The notes beneath the pieces were generated by a model. The model ran no database searches, was not told the origin of the DNA, and was given only the letters and a program-made list of their open reading frames with translations. Below are positions 24,619 to 32,072 of a DNA stretch of 32,072 nt, one piece after another. Position 1 is the stretch's first letter. Each line of letters opens with the position of its first letter. The DNA comes from Acidimicrobiia bacterium (GTDB taxonomy: Bacteria; Actinomycetota; Acidimicrobiia; Acidimicrobiales; JANYDT01), in NCBI GenBank assembly GCA_025359845.1, contig JANYDT010000227.1, forward strand, positions 1-32,072, read 5' to 3'. The position numbers and the translations under genes were made by a program.

Positions 24619-25596
24619 ATGCGCGTGTTGATCACGGGAGTGGGCGGCGCACTCGGTTCGCGTGTGGCGCGGCTTTTGGATCGGCGCCCCGACGTCGAGG
24701 CGCTGGCCGGGCTCGACATCGTGGCTCCCGGTCGGTCCGTGCGGCGCCTCGACATGTTGGTGATCGATCCGCTGGATCGGCGAGCGGTGCTGGCCGCAGT
24801 GACGCATTTCGCACCCACCGCGGTCGTGCACCTCGGCATCTATGAGCCTGACGCCCGGTCGACGCCACGCGAAGCGGTCGAGCGGACTGCCGCGGGCACC
24901 GTAGCGGTGCTCGGCGCGGCGGCCGAGCTGGGCACCCTCGACCGGATCGTGGTGCGTTCGGGCATCGAGGTGTACGGGCGGCGCCGCGGCTCGCCCATGA
25001 CGCCCGACGAATCGGTGCGGCCCGATCCCACCACCCCGTTCGGGCGCTCGCTCTTGCGGGTCGAGCAGTTGGCGATGGCCACGGGCGCCGATGTCGGCGT
25101 GCCGACGAGCGCGTTGCGGTTCGGACCCTTGGTGGGGCCTGAGTTCCCCTCGCCGCTGGCTCGTCTACTGCGCATGCGAGCCGTACCCGTGAGCGCCATG
25201 GCCGATCTGCCTTTCCAGTTGCTCCACACCGACGACGCCGCCCGGGCCGTCGTTGATGCCCTGGAACGGAGGGTGGACGGGCCGGTCAACGTCGTGGGCG
25301 CGGGGGCCGTGACTGCGTTCCAGGCGCTGCGCATGGGTCGACGGATACCACTGCGAATGCTCGGCCCCCAATGGTCACTCGCCCGTTTGGTGAGCGCTCG
25401 TCTGGGTTCACCGGTGCCCGATCATGTGCTCGAACTACTCCAACGGGGTCGCACTGCGGATGGGAGCCGAGCGGCGTCAGTGCTCGGACGGGCTCCTTTG
25501 CGCTCGACGCCCGACCTGGCTCGCGCGCTGTTCACGTGGCACGAGGTCCAGCCGGCGGATTGGCTGAAACTCGTCCCGGAGGAAGAGGCGGCGTGA
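24619..25596 (+). CDS. Atypical extended SDR (NAD-epimerase-like) without the catalytic Tyr/Lys
   Basis: A 325-residue Rossmann-fold protein of the NAD-dependent epimerase family. The nucleotide-binding motif is VLITGVGGALGS (3-14), with VVHLGIYEPDA and VVRSGIEVYG in the expected places. The catalytic YxxxK, expected near residue 141, reads FGRSL, so both Tyr and Lys are gone, although RVEQ follows as in active members (KxxVE). It probably binds a nucleotide but is not a standard dehydrogenase or epimerase. The nearest remembered counterpart is mycobacterial Rv0501, which is also followed by an acyltransferase-like gene (Rv0502). It begins 6 bp after lysS and is followed 16 bp later by the acyltransferase-like gene. 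Confidence 0.8.
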   Translation: MRVLITGVGGALGSRVARLLDRRPDVEALAGLDIVAPGRSVRRLDMLVIDPLDRRAVLAAVTHFAPTAVVHLGIYEPDARSTPREAVERTAAGTVAVLGAAAELGTLDRIVVRSGIEVYGRRRGSPMTPDESVRPDPTTPFGRSLLRVEQLAMATGADVGVPTSALRFGPLVGPEFPSPLARLLRMRAVPVSAMADLPFQLLHTDDAARAVVDALERRVDGPVNVVGAGAVTAFQALRMGRRIPLRMLGPQWSLARLVSARLGSPVPDHVLELLQRGRTADGSRAASVLGRAPLRSTPDLARALFTWHEVQPADWLKLVPEEEAA

Positions 25597-25612
25597 CGGT
25601 CGTTGGTTCGCT

Positions 25613-26275
25613 ATGATGGTCGTAGGTGACCCCGAGCCGGGTCGAGCGAGCTCTGGCCTCGAGTGGGCGCGCCGTCGAGCATCGGGCTCGTATGAGGTCG
25701 ACCCGTGGGGTGCCGATCCTGACTGGGTCGACGCGCTCAGTGCGGTGAGTCGTTTTGGTCTGCGGGTGTCCGTGACCGGTGATCTCCCGCCGACAGGACC
25801 GGCCGTGATCGTCGCCAATCGCCGATTCGGCTTCGGCGAGGTGCTCGCCCTTATGCTTGGGGTGCGGCGCACGAGCGGACGGTTATTGCGCCCGATCGGC
25901 GCTCCCGACATTGCCCCTATCGGCCCGCTGGCCCGACGTTTCGGCGTCATCCAGGCCCACCCCGCCGAGGTGGGTTCGTTGCTGCGAGCGGGTGAGATCA
26001 TCGCCATGGCGCTCACTCGGCAGTGGCGAGCCACGAGGGTCGGCACAATCAGCCCCGAGATGCTCGAACCGGGGCAGAGGCTGCGAGTGCCGGTCATCCC
26101 GGCGGCGGTTTACGGCGGAGAAATCACCGGATCATGGAAGGTTTCGTTCGGTCCTGCGATTCTCGGCCGAGGTCGAGCCACGCCGTTGGCCGCGGCCGAA
26201 CTGGCCGACCGCGCTCGCGCCGGAGTGCAGGCCATGCTCGACGATGCGCTCCCTCCCAAGTGGTGGTCACGGTAG
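25613..26275 (+). CDS. PlsC-like (1-acylglycerol-phosphate acyltransferase fold) protein with altered HX4D motif
   Basis: A 220-residue protein related to PlsC-type acyltransferases and to mycobacterial Rv0502. PAVIVANRRFGFGEVLAL (about 63-80) sits where PlsC enzymes have NHxSxxD. Here His is Arg70 and the expected Asp position is Gly with a Glu next to it. RPIGAPDIAPIGPLARRFGVIQAHP matches the second PlsC block, and RVPVIPAAVYGGEITGSWKVSFGP matches the fourth. Substrate contacts therefore look partly preserved while the catalytic dyad is not. No transmembrane helix is clear. The start at ATG 25613 is followed by a second ATG; no convincing Shine-Dalgarno exists. It is probably co-transcribed with lysS and the SDR gene. 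Confidence 0.75.
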   Translation: MMVVGDPEPGRASSGLEWARRRASGSYEVDPWGADPDWVDALSAVSRFGLRVSVTGDLPPTGPAVIVANRRFGFGEVLALMLGVRRTSGRLLRPIGAPDIAPIGPLARRFGVIQAHPAEVGSLLRAGEIIAMALTRQWRATRVGTISPEMLEPGQRLRVPVIPAAVYGGEITGSWKVSFGPAILGRGRATPLAAAELADRARAGVQAMLDDALPPKWWSR

Positions 26276-26307
26276 GTTCGCGCCAACCGTCGAACTGACG
26301 TGCAACA

Positions 26308-28284
26308 ATGATGCTCCCTGTGCGCCAGCGGGTCTACTTCCCCCTCTCGGCGGCGCTTCTGGCGCTTGTCGTAGTGACCGTCGGGTTTTTCGCCGACGGG
26401 GCCACGGCCGCGACCAAAAAGACGACGAAAGCACCGGCTCGGTCGGTGAAGCCCGAAACCAGTGCCGCCGTGACCACGACCACCTGGCCCGGCCAATTGG
26501 TTACGACTCCGACCGGTCCGAGCGTGTCGGTCGTAGCCACGATTGCGATCCCCGGTGCGCAAACGACGTTACCGATCCTGACTCCTGATCCGACCATACC
26601 CGTCATCGCCGTCCAGTCGCCGCCCCCGTCCGGCCCGACGGCCTCGCCGGGTCGTGTCGTGACCCCGGATTCGGGCCCGCCGACGATCGCGACGGCTGCG
26701 ACCGTCACGACCGGCGCGCCGGCCAACGAGCCCGTCCCCACCCTCGTCGACGCCCCGTCCGCGCCCTCGACGACACAAGTCCCAATGAAACGGATCGTCG
26801 AAATCGCCGGTCACGGATACGGTCACGGTCGGGGCCTGGGGCAGTGGGGCGCGTTCGGGTATGCCACTGACTACGGGTGGTCGGCGGCGCAAATCCTCAG
26901 CCACTATTACCCCGGCACCGGCGCCGGGAAGGTGGCCCCGACCTCAGCCATCGGGGTCCGGCTCGTGGCCCAGGAGGGCAAGACCCTGACCGTTTTCCAG
27001 CCCAAAGGGTTGGTCTACTTCGGCGTCGACGGCGGGCCGCTGGCGCTCGCCGGATCGTCTCCTTCGCCGGCCCCCGCCGGATCGTTGGTGCCGACAAAGG
27101 GAGCCGGCGAACCGACAGTGCAGGTCCCTTCCGGATTCTCCGCAGCGGCTCCGGTGGCCGCCGGCGTCACGGCCCCGCCCGAAACCGTGTCCCCGCCAAT
27201 GTCTCCGGCTGTCCCCGACGGACCGGCCGCAGTGCGCATCACCGTTACCAAGGGCGGGTTCTCGATCGCCGATGGACCTGCCTGTGATGGTCCCTTCGTA
27301 GCCCGTGGCACGCCAATCCTCGGCGCCGCGATCGTTGTCAGCACCGATATCGATCGCCGCTCGCAGCTCAGCAGCGACCCGTCCGATTTGCTTTCGCTCT
27401 GTACGAAGGGCGGACGGACCGTGTACCGCGGCGACTTGCTGGCCGTGGATGGTACGGCGGCCGGTCAACCGGGCTTGCATGCAGTGAACCAGGTGTCGTT
27501 GGAATCGTATTTGCGCAGCGTCGTGCCTTCGGAGGTACCGAAGACGTGGGGATCGGTGAAGGGCGGTTTCGAGGCCCTCAAAGCCCAGGCGGTGGCCGCC
27601 CGATCGTACGCCGCGGCCGAACGGCGAACGGGGTACTCGAACACCTGCGACACGACCTCGTGTCAGGTCTACAAGGGCCGCGGTGAGTACCGCGGTGGCG
27701 GATTCGCCACCTTCGAGGATGCCCGCACCGATCAAGCGGTCGCCGACACTGCGGGCGAGATCAGGGTAGAACCCAAGACTGGTGCACCCATCAGGACCGA
27801 GTTCTCGTCGTCGACGGGGGGCTACTCCGCGCCGGGTGAGATCGCCTCGCCGGTACCCGACGATGGCGATGCCACGGTCGGCAACCCGTACAAGTCCTGG
27901 AGCGTGATCATTGACGCGAGTCGCCTCGATTCGAAACTCGGGGCGTTGTCGATGATTGAGCCGACCAAGCGGGACGGGTTCGGCCCCGATGGCGGCCGCG
28001 TCCAGGAGCTGACGTTGCACTTCACGAACGGCACGTCGACCATCAGCGGTTCCGACCTGGCCTCGCGGTTCGGGCTGCGATCGACCTTGTTCAACGCCCA
28101 AGTCAAGTTGGTGCCCATCGCCACGCCCGAATCGAAACTCGCCGATGCGGTGGTGGTTGGCGACGATCCCACCACGACCGACCCGACTACGTCTCTCCCC
28201 AAGCGGAAAGTGACGAAGCCACCCAAGGACCCCGTCTCGCGCAAGGCCACGACGACGATCACGGTGAAGCGGCCGACCGGGTAG
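26308..28284 (+). CDS. Exported SpoIID/LytB-domain protein (second copy)
   Basis: A 658-residue secreted protein. A signal peptide ([25 protein letters not shown], about 10-34) is followed by about 120 residues rich in Thr/Pro/Ala/Val, a probable wall-spanning linker. The domain begins [15 protein letters not shown] (168-182), then LSHYYPGTG. After another low-complexity stretch comes [18 protein letters not shown] (398-415, candidate catalytic Glu409), [18 protein letters not shown], Cys pair [12 protein letters not shown] (447, 452) and [15 protein letters not shown]. The GHGxG block precedes the YLRSVVPSE block as in the protein at 108, showing common ancestry. The tail is Thr/Lys-rich, without a membrane anchor. 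Neighbours give no sporulation context; a role in peptidoglycan turnover is inferred. Confidence 0.87.
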   Translation: MMLPVRQRVYFPLSAALLALVVVTVGFFADGATAATKKTTKAPARSVKPETSAAVTTTTWPGQLVTTPTGPSVSVVATIAIPGAQTTLPILTPDPTIPVIAVQSPPPSGPTASPGRVVTPDSGPPTIATAATVTTGAPANEPVPTLVDAPSAPSTTQVPMKRIVEIAGHGYGHGRGLGQWGAFGYATDYGWSAAQILSHYYPGTGAGKVAPTSAIGVRLVAQEGKTLTVFQPKGLVYFGVDGGPLALAGSSPSPAPAGSLVPTKGAGEPTVQVPSGFSAAAPVAAGVTAPPETVSPPMSPAVPDGPAAVRITVTKGGFSIADGPACDGPFVARGTPILGAAIVVSTDIDRRSQLSSDPSDLLSLCTKGGRTVYRGDLLAVDGTAAGQPGLHAVNQVSLESYLRSVVPSEVPKTWGSVKGGFEALKAQAVAARSYAAAERRTGYSNTCDTTSCQVYKGRGEYRGGGFATFEDARTDQAVADTAGEIRVEPKTGAPIRTEFSSSTGGYSAPGEIASPVPDDGDATVGNPYKSWSVIIDASRLDSKLGALSMIEPTKRDGFGPDGGRVQELTLHFTNGTSTISGSDLASRFGLRSTLFNAQVKLVPIATPESKLADAVVVGDDPTTTDPTTSLPKRKVTKPPKDPVSRKATTTITVKRPTG

Positions 28285-28313
28285 CGACGATCCGGGCGCA
28301 ACCCGTCGGCCAA

Positions 28314-28373
28314 CCACGGTCCGGGTCGCCACCGTCCGGGTCGCCACGGTCCGGGCCAACCACGTCCGGGTCG
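28314..28373. repeat. Four tandem 15-bp repeats upstream of guaA
   Basis: Four head-to-tail units of about CCACGGTCCGGGTCG occupy 28314-28328, 28329-28343, 28344-28358 and 28359-28373; units differ by 0-6 bases and all keep GTCCGGG. A more degenerate unit may lie before them (28286-28300). The array ends about 30 bp before the guaA -10 hexamer. Confidence 0.7.
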
Positions 28374-28402
28374 GTCCTGAGGATTCGGGGTCGGCGGTCG
28401 CC

Positions 28403-28408
28403 TATCCT
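28403..28408 (+). promoter_or_regulatory. Candidate -10 (TATCCT) for leaderless guaA
   Basis: TATCCT is followed by exactly 6 nt and GTG at 28415. No Shine-Dalgarno precedes the GTG. The 15-bp repeat array lies directly upstream. Confidence 0.55.
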
Positions 28409-28414
28409 CCAACG

Positions 28415-29956
28415 GTGGCCACCGAAACGGTTCTCGTCGTCGATTTCGGCGCGCAGTACGCCCAACTGATCGCTCGACGGGTGCGCGAGGCCCATGTGAA
28501 ATCTGAGATCGTCCCTGCGTCGATCACGGCCGCCGAGGTGGCCAAACGGGCGCCCGTGGCGATTATCTTGAGCGGGGGGCCGGCCTCTGTCCATGTCGCA
28601 GGGGCGCCCATACTCGACCCTGCGGTCTACGAGACCGGTGTGCCCATACTCGGCATCTGTTACGGCGCGCAGCTCATCGCCCAACAGCTGGGTGGGCTCG
28701 TCGCTCGCACCGGCAAGGGGGAGTACGGCCGCGCCGCGCTAACGATCACCGACGCATCGACGGCCGTGTTACGCGACCTCGCGCCCGAACAAGACGTGTG
28801 GATGAGCCACTTCGATTCCATCCAGCAAATGCCGCCCGGTTTCGTGGCCACGGCCCGCACGAACGAGATCCCCATCGCTGCGCTGGCCTGTGCGGCGCGC
28901 CGTATCCACGCCGTGCAGTTCCATCCTGAGGTCGGCCATACGGCCAATGGACAGACGGTGCTGGAACGGTTTCTGTTCGACGTCGCCGAAGCATCGCCGA
29001 ACTGGACCAACGAGTCGATCATCGATCGCGCCGTCAGCACTATCCGCGCCCAGGTCGGTGGGAGCAAGGTGCTCTGTGGCCTCTCGGGTGGCGTCGATTC
29101 CGCGGTGGCCGCCGCGCTCGTGCATCGAGCGGTCGGTGATCAACTGGTCTGCGTCTACGTCGACACCGGTTTGATGCGCGCCGGTGAGAGCGACCAGATC
29201 GATGCCACTTTCCGGGCCCATTTCGGAGTGGAACTCATCCACGTCAAGGCTGGTGATCGTTTCTTTGCCGCGCTCGATGACGTCGCCGATCCTGAGCGCA
29301 AACGCAAGATCATCGGCGAGTGCTTCATCCGGGTGTTCGAAGCGGAGGCCCGAAAACTCAGTCGTGACGGCTGTAAGTTTCTCGTGCAGGGCACCTTGTA
29401 CCCCGATGTGATCGAGTCCGGAGGCGGACATGCAGCCACGATCAAAAGCCATCACAACGTCGGCGGCCTGCCCGCGGATATGGACTTCGAACTCGTCGAG
29501 CCACTCCGCGATCTCTTCAAGGACGAAGTACGCGCCGTAGGCCACGAACTCGGGTTGCCCGATGAAATCGTATGGCGTCAGCCCTTTCCTGGGCCAGGAC
29601 TCGGCGTGCGGGTGGTCGGCACCATCACCCGCGAGCGCGTCGAACTCGTGCGCACCGCCGATGCCATCGTGCGTGAAGAAGTGGCGGCGGCGGGGTTGGA
29701 GCGCGAACTATGGCAGGCCTTCGCGGTGCTGGCGGTGATTCGAAGCGTGGGCGTGATGGGTGACGAGCGGACGTATGGGTATCCGATTGTGCTGCGGGCG
29801 GTCACCAGCGACGACGCCATGACCGCCGACTGGGCCCGGCTGCCGTATGACCTCGTGGACCGCATCAGCCGTCGGATCGTCAATGAGGTCAAGGGCATAA
29901 ACAGGGTTGTACTCGACGTGACCAGCAAACCGCCGGGCACCATCGAATGGGAGTAG
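28415..29956 (+). CDS. guaA: GMP synthase (glutamine-hydrolysing)
   Basis: It converts XMP to GMP with ATP and glutamine. The class I amidotransferase domain (1-190) has its nucleophile in GICYGAQL (Cys82) and the dyad in HAVQFHPEV (His170, Glu172). The usual wording at the nucleophile is GICYGMQ. The ATP-pyrophosphatase domain begins around 215 with LSGGVDSAV (223-231), followed by VYVDTGLMR, [24 protein letters not shown] text and [10 protein letters not shown]. The dimerisation domain ends in [18 protein letters not shown], the family's XMP-binding tail. At 513 residues it is full length. Start GTG at 28415, apparently leaderless. Confidence 0.97.
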   Translation: MATETVLVVDFGAQYAQLIARRVREAHVKSEIVPASITAAEVAKRAPVAIILSGGPASVHVAGAPILDPAVYETGVPILGICYGAQLIAQQLGGLVARTGKGEYGRAALTITDASTAVLRDLAPEQDVWMSHFDSIQQMPPGFVATARTNEIPIAALACAARRIHAVQFHPEVGHTANGQTVLERFLFDVAEASPNWTNESIIDRAVSTIRAQVGGSKVLCGLSGGVDSAVAAALVHRAVGDQLVCVYVDTGLMRAGESDQIDATFRAHFGVELIHVKAGDRFFAALDDVADPERKRKIIGECFIRVFEAEARKLSRDGCKFLVQGTLYPDVIESGGGHAATIKSHHNVGGLPADMDFELVEPLRDLFKDEVRAVGHELGLPDEIVWRQPFPGPGLGVRVVGTITRERVELVRTADAIVREEVAAAGLERELWQAFAVLAVIRSVGVMGDERTYGYPIVLRAVTSDDAMTADWARLPYDLVDRISRRIVNEVKGINRVVLDVTSKPPGTIEWE

Positions 29957-29971
29957 TGCGCCGCAGTCCCG

Positions 29972-30003
29972 ATGCAACGCGTCCCCTCCGAATGCAACGC
30001 GTC
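29972..30003. repeat. 12-bp direct repeat, 20-bp period
   Basis: ATGCAACGCGTC occurs at 29972-29983 and again at 29992-30003. The 20-bp centre-to-centre distance, about two helical turns, would put both copies on the same face of DNA. They lie about 110 bp before the acyl-CoA synthetase start and just after the guaA stop, so they could be an operator for the synthetase. Confidence 0.5.
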
Positions 30004-30075
30004 GCGGCGAATGGAACTCGGCCCGATACGCCGGTACGGTCATCGCCATCGCCGCCACTGCACCAGCCGGCTGTC

Positions 30076-30109
30076 GGCCCGCCACTCCGCAAGGCCCGCC
30101 ACTCCGTAA
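30076..30109. repeat. 17-bp tandem duplication just before the acyl-CoA synthetase start
   Basis: GGCCCGCCACTCCGCAA (30076-30092) is followed immediately by GGCCCGCCACTCCGTAA (30093-30109), differing in one base. The second copy ends in an in-frame TAA and abuts AAGGGACC before the ATG at 30116. The only purine-rich Shine-Dalgarno candidate, AAGGGA, is therefore just 2 nt from the start codon. Confidence 0.7.
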
Positions 30110-30115
30110 GGGACC

Positions 30116-31744
30116 ATGACGACGACGATCGAAGAAGACAAGCGCGCCCTGCGCGAAAAATGGTACGCGGAGGGCTACTTCGGTGCCGCGACCCTCGCCG
30201 ACAGAATGGCCGAAGGCGCACAGACCTATCCGGACGCCCGCATGATATTTGCCAGCGCGGCCCGGCCCCACGCGGCGACGTTGGCCGAGATGTACGTGCG
30301 CAGCGCCGCGGTCGCCCGTGGCCTCTGGGCCTTGGGGCTGCGGCCCGGAGACGCTCTCGCCGTACAGGTGCCCAACTGGGTCGAGGGTGCGCTGGCCTAC
30401 CAAGCAGCTTTTCAAATAGGCGTCATCGTTGTGCCGATCATCCACATCTATGGCCCTGCGGAGGTCGGCTTCATTTTGCGTCAATCGAAGGCGAAAGCGT
30501 TGATCGTCCCCGATCGGTGGCGCACGATCGACTATCTCGAACGGGTCGAAGCGGTGGGCGTGGTCGACTCGCTGGAGCATCTCATCGTCATCGGCGATCG
30601 ACGACCAGCGGGCGCCCATGATTGGCAGTCACTCGAAGACCGGGGTGCGGCCCCGGTCCCGTTCGATTCGTTGCATGTCGCCTCCGACGACCCGTGCCTT
30701 TTGCTCTACACGTCGGGCACCACGGCGGAGCCGAAGGGTGTGCTTCATTCCCACAACACCCTGATCGCCGAAGTCGATTCCGTCACAGAGCTGCTGGGCC
30801 GAGGACCGGGGGCGGTAAGTTTGGCGGCGTTCCCGGCCGGTCATATCGGCGGGGTGCTGAACGTCCTGCGCATGTTCGTGACCGGATCGAGTTTCGTGCT
30901 CCTCGATCAATGGGACCCGGTCGTGGCCGCGGCGATGGTCGAAGAGCACAAAATCAAGCACTCCGCGGGGGCGCCGTTCTTCTTGCAGTCGTTGATGGAG
31001 GCGGCGCGCACGCACGGCAACGACTTGTCGAGCTTTTCGGGTTTCATGGTTGGCGCGGCCAGCGTACCGGCCTCCCTGGTCGAAGAGGCCGAACGATTCG
31101 GTCTGCCGACCTATCGCGCCTACGGGTCGACCGAACATCCGGTCCTTACCACGGGCTTGCCCAGCGACCCCCTCGAAAAGCGGGCTACCACCGACGGCCG
31201 GGCCACGGCCGGCAACGAGATCCGCATTCTCGATGATGACGGTCGAGACCTCCCTACCGGCGAAGAGGGCGAGATCGTGTGCCGGGGTCCTGAGCAATTT
31301 CTGCGTTACACCAATCCCGAACATGAGGCCGACGCGTTTCTTCCGGGAGCGTGGTTTCGGACTGGCGACATTGGCCGTATGGATGAGGAAGGGTTCCTCA
31401 CGATCACCGATCGCAAGAAAGACATAATCATTCGAGGCGGCGAGAACATCGCGTCGAAGGAGGTCGAAGACATCCTGGCCCGCCACCCGGCCGTGGTCGA
31501 GTCAGCCGTGGTCGGCGTCGCCGACGTTCGGTATGGCGAGCGGGTGTACGCCTTCATCTTGACCCGTCCCGGACTGGAACTCGATCTCGGCGCGGTCCAG
31601 CGCCACTTCGTGGCCGAGGGTGTGGCCCGGCAGAAGACCCCTGAGTTCATCGAAATTGTTGACGCATTGCCGCGGGGCATGAGCGGCAAAGTCAAGAAGT
31701 TCGAACTTCGCCAGCAGCTGCGCGACCGACCCTCCGGACCCTGA
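30116..31744 (+). CDS. Acyl-CoA synthetase (AMP-dependent ligase, ANL family)
   Basis: It activates a carboxylic acid, probably a medium- or long-chain fatty acid or an aromatic acid, as an acyl-AMP and then acyl-CoA. The P-loop LLLYTSGTTAEPKGV is at 196-210. The later motifs are YRAYGSTEH (333-341), the ATP-binding Asp in RTGDIG (415-420), the hinge DRKKDIIIRGGENIASKEVE (432-451) and PRGMSGKVKKFELR (519-532), where Lys525 is the expected catalytic lysine. At 542 residues it is full length with no extra domain. The start is fixed by the in-frame TAA at 30107-30109. The substrate cannot be told from sequence; the binding pocket segment PAGHIGGVLNVLRMF resembles fadD-type proteins. It is separated from guaA by 159 bp containing two repeat structures. 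Confidence 0.92.
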   Translation: MTTTIEEDKRALREKWYAEGYFGAATLADRMAEGAQTYPDARMIFASAARPHAATLAEMYVRSAAVARGLWALGLRPGDALAVQVPNWVEGALAYQAAFQIGVIVVPIIHIYGPAEVGFILRQSKAKALIVPDRWRTIDYLERVEAVGVVDSLEHLIVIGDRRPAGAHDWQSLEDRGAAPVPFDSLHVASDDPCLLLYTSGTTAEPKGVLHSHNTLIAEVDSVTELLGRGPGAVSLAAFPAGHIGGVLNVLRMFVTGSSFVLLDQWDPVVAAAMVEEHKIKHSAGAPFFLQSLMEAARTHGNDLSSFSGFMVGAASVPASLVEEAERFGLPTYRAYGSTEHPVLTTGLPSDPLEKRATTDGRATAGNEIRILDDDGRDLPTGEEGEIVCRGPEQFLRYTNPEHEADAFLPGAWFRTGDIGRMDEEGFLTITDRKKDIIIRGGENIASKEVEDILARHPAVVESAVVGVADVRYGERVYAFILTRPGLELDLGAVQRHFVAEGVARQKTPEFIEIVDALPRGMSGKVKKFELRQQLRDRPSGP

Positions 31745-31772
31745 CCCTGCCGCCCTTTGACCTGAGGATCCG

Positions 31773-32072
31773 TTAGGCCGGAGGAATCGCCGTCTGCATT
31801 ACGCCGAGCACGTGCGCGTCGCTGAGACCGAGGGCGCGTCCGATTCGGCCCAGCAGATGTCGCTCGCCCACCGAGATCGCTCCATCGGCGGCGGCGACCC
31901 GGATGCACTCGGTCAACAGGTGTTCGCGGCCGTCGTCTTGGAGGAGGGCTTTCGCTTGGTTGAGCTGCGACTCGAGGTCGTGAGTCGGAAACAAGCGAAG
32001 GTCGGCGTCGAGTTGGGTGAGTGAGTAGGCGCCATCGTCTTGAACGGAGTGGATGACCCGCAGCGCCTCGTG
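31773..32072 (-). CDS. TerB-like protein, 3' part (runs off the window)
   Basis: The minus-strand frame is open from the window edge to the TAA at 31773-31775 and encodes at least 99 residues. The C-terminal part reads LLQDDGREHLLTECIRVAAADGAISVGERHLLGRIGRALGLS, which matches the helical TerB/DjlA-like metal-binding fold; the Asp-Gly and Glu after it (AADGAISVGE) are its usual acidic pattern. The start lies beyond 32072. TerB-like domains occur in tellurite-resistance and stress proteins, but a bare domain has no assigned role. It converges on the acyl-CoA synthetase with a 28-bp gap. Confidence 0.7.
   Translation of the reverse strand, partial: HEALRVIHSVQDDGAYSLTQLDADLRLFPTHDLESQLNQAKALLQDDGREHLLTECIRVAAADGAISVGERHLLGRIGRALGLSDAHVLGVMQTAIPPA

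Noticed and set aside
26944..28359. A 471-codon minus-strand frame opposite the second SpoIID-like gene
   Set aside because: Antisense to a gene with recognised motifs; composition is Arg/Gly-rich with no domain.
28284..28414. CRISPR array
   Set aside because: The repeats are 15 bp and directly adjacent without spacers, so this is a simple tandem repeat.

Overview
The window is GC-rich, densely packed chromosomal DNA from an actinobacterium, most likely an Acidimicrobiia-type lineage. This rests on the gene set (actinobacterial-type HemQ, coaX next to lysS, an SDR/acyltransferase pair like mycobacterial Rv0501/Rv0502, BTAD/SARP regulators, SpoIID/LytB proteins outside any sporulation context) and on many genes that appear to be leaderless, with a TANNNT hexamer 6-9 nt before ATG/GTG. 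The taxonomic placement is inference. No 16S gene, plasmid or complete mobile element is visible.

Layout. 1-4843: a SpoIID/LytB-like exported protein (minus) diverges from hemQ (plus), and their -10 hexamers overlap. A short receptor-like lipoprotein runs antisense into the hemQ 3' end. larE and a DUF427 protein converge. 4878-9492 (minus): a likely operon of an NTF2-like protein, an aminoglycoside-phosphotransferase-fold protein whose catalytic Asp is Asn, a 1043-aa BTAD/AAA/TPR regulator, and possibly the DUF427 gene. 9674-9931 holds an internally deleted methyltransferase remnant. 9947-14803 (minus): a tightly coupled surface-glycan cluster (UDP-sugar dehydrogenase, GT2, SDR epimerase, GT-C-like membrane protein) ending in an unannotated 57-aa four-Cys protein. 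14857-15150 is the C-terminal part of a PIN/VapC toxin gene.

15354-21702 (plus): a DUF4389 membrane protein, a 69-aa helical protein, a second large SARP-type regulator (BTAD, NTPase, TPR) and an MMPL/RND exporter. 21834-22037: a 12-bp perfect hairpin, then tRNA-Phe(GAA) and tRNA-Asp(GTC) on the minus strand. 22345-31744 (plus) is mostly core metabolism: coaX, lysS, an SDR/acyltransferase pair in which both proteins lack the textbook catalytic residues, a second SpoIID/LytB-like exported protein, guaA and an acyl-CoA synthetase. Short tandem repeats sit just upstream of the last two genes. A TerB-like gene runs off the right edge.

How it fits together: the central block makes and probably exports or attaches an envelope glycan, and the two SpoIID-like proteins probably act on peptidoglycan. 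The two large ATPase regulators may control neighbouring genes. I see no phage, CRISPR or complete defence system. The most unusual items are the pseudokinase-like protein next to a large ATPase regulator, the catalytically degenerate SDR/acyltransferase pair, the four-Cys small protein, the two gene remnants and the leaderless promoter architecture.
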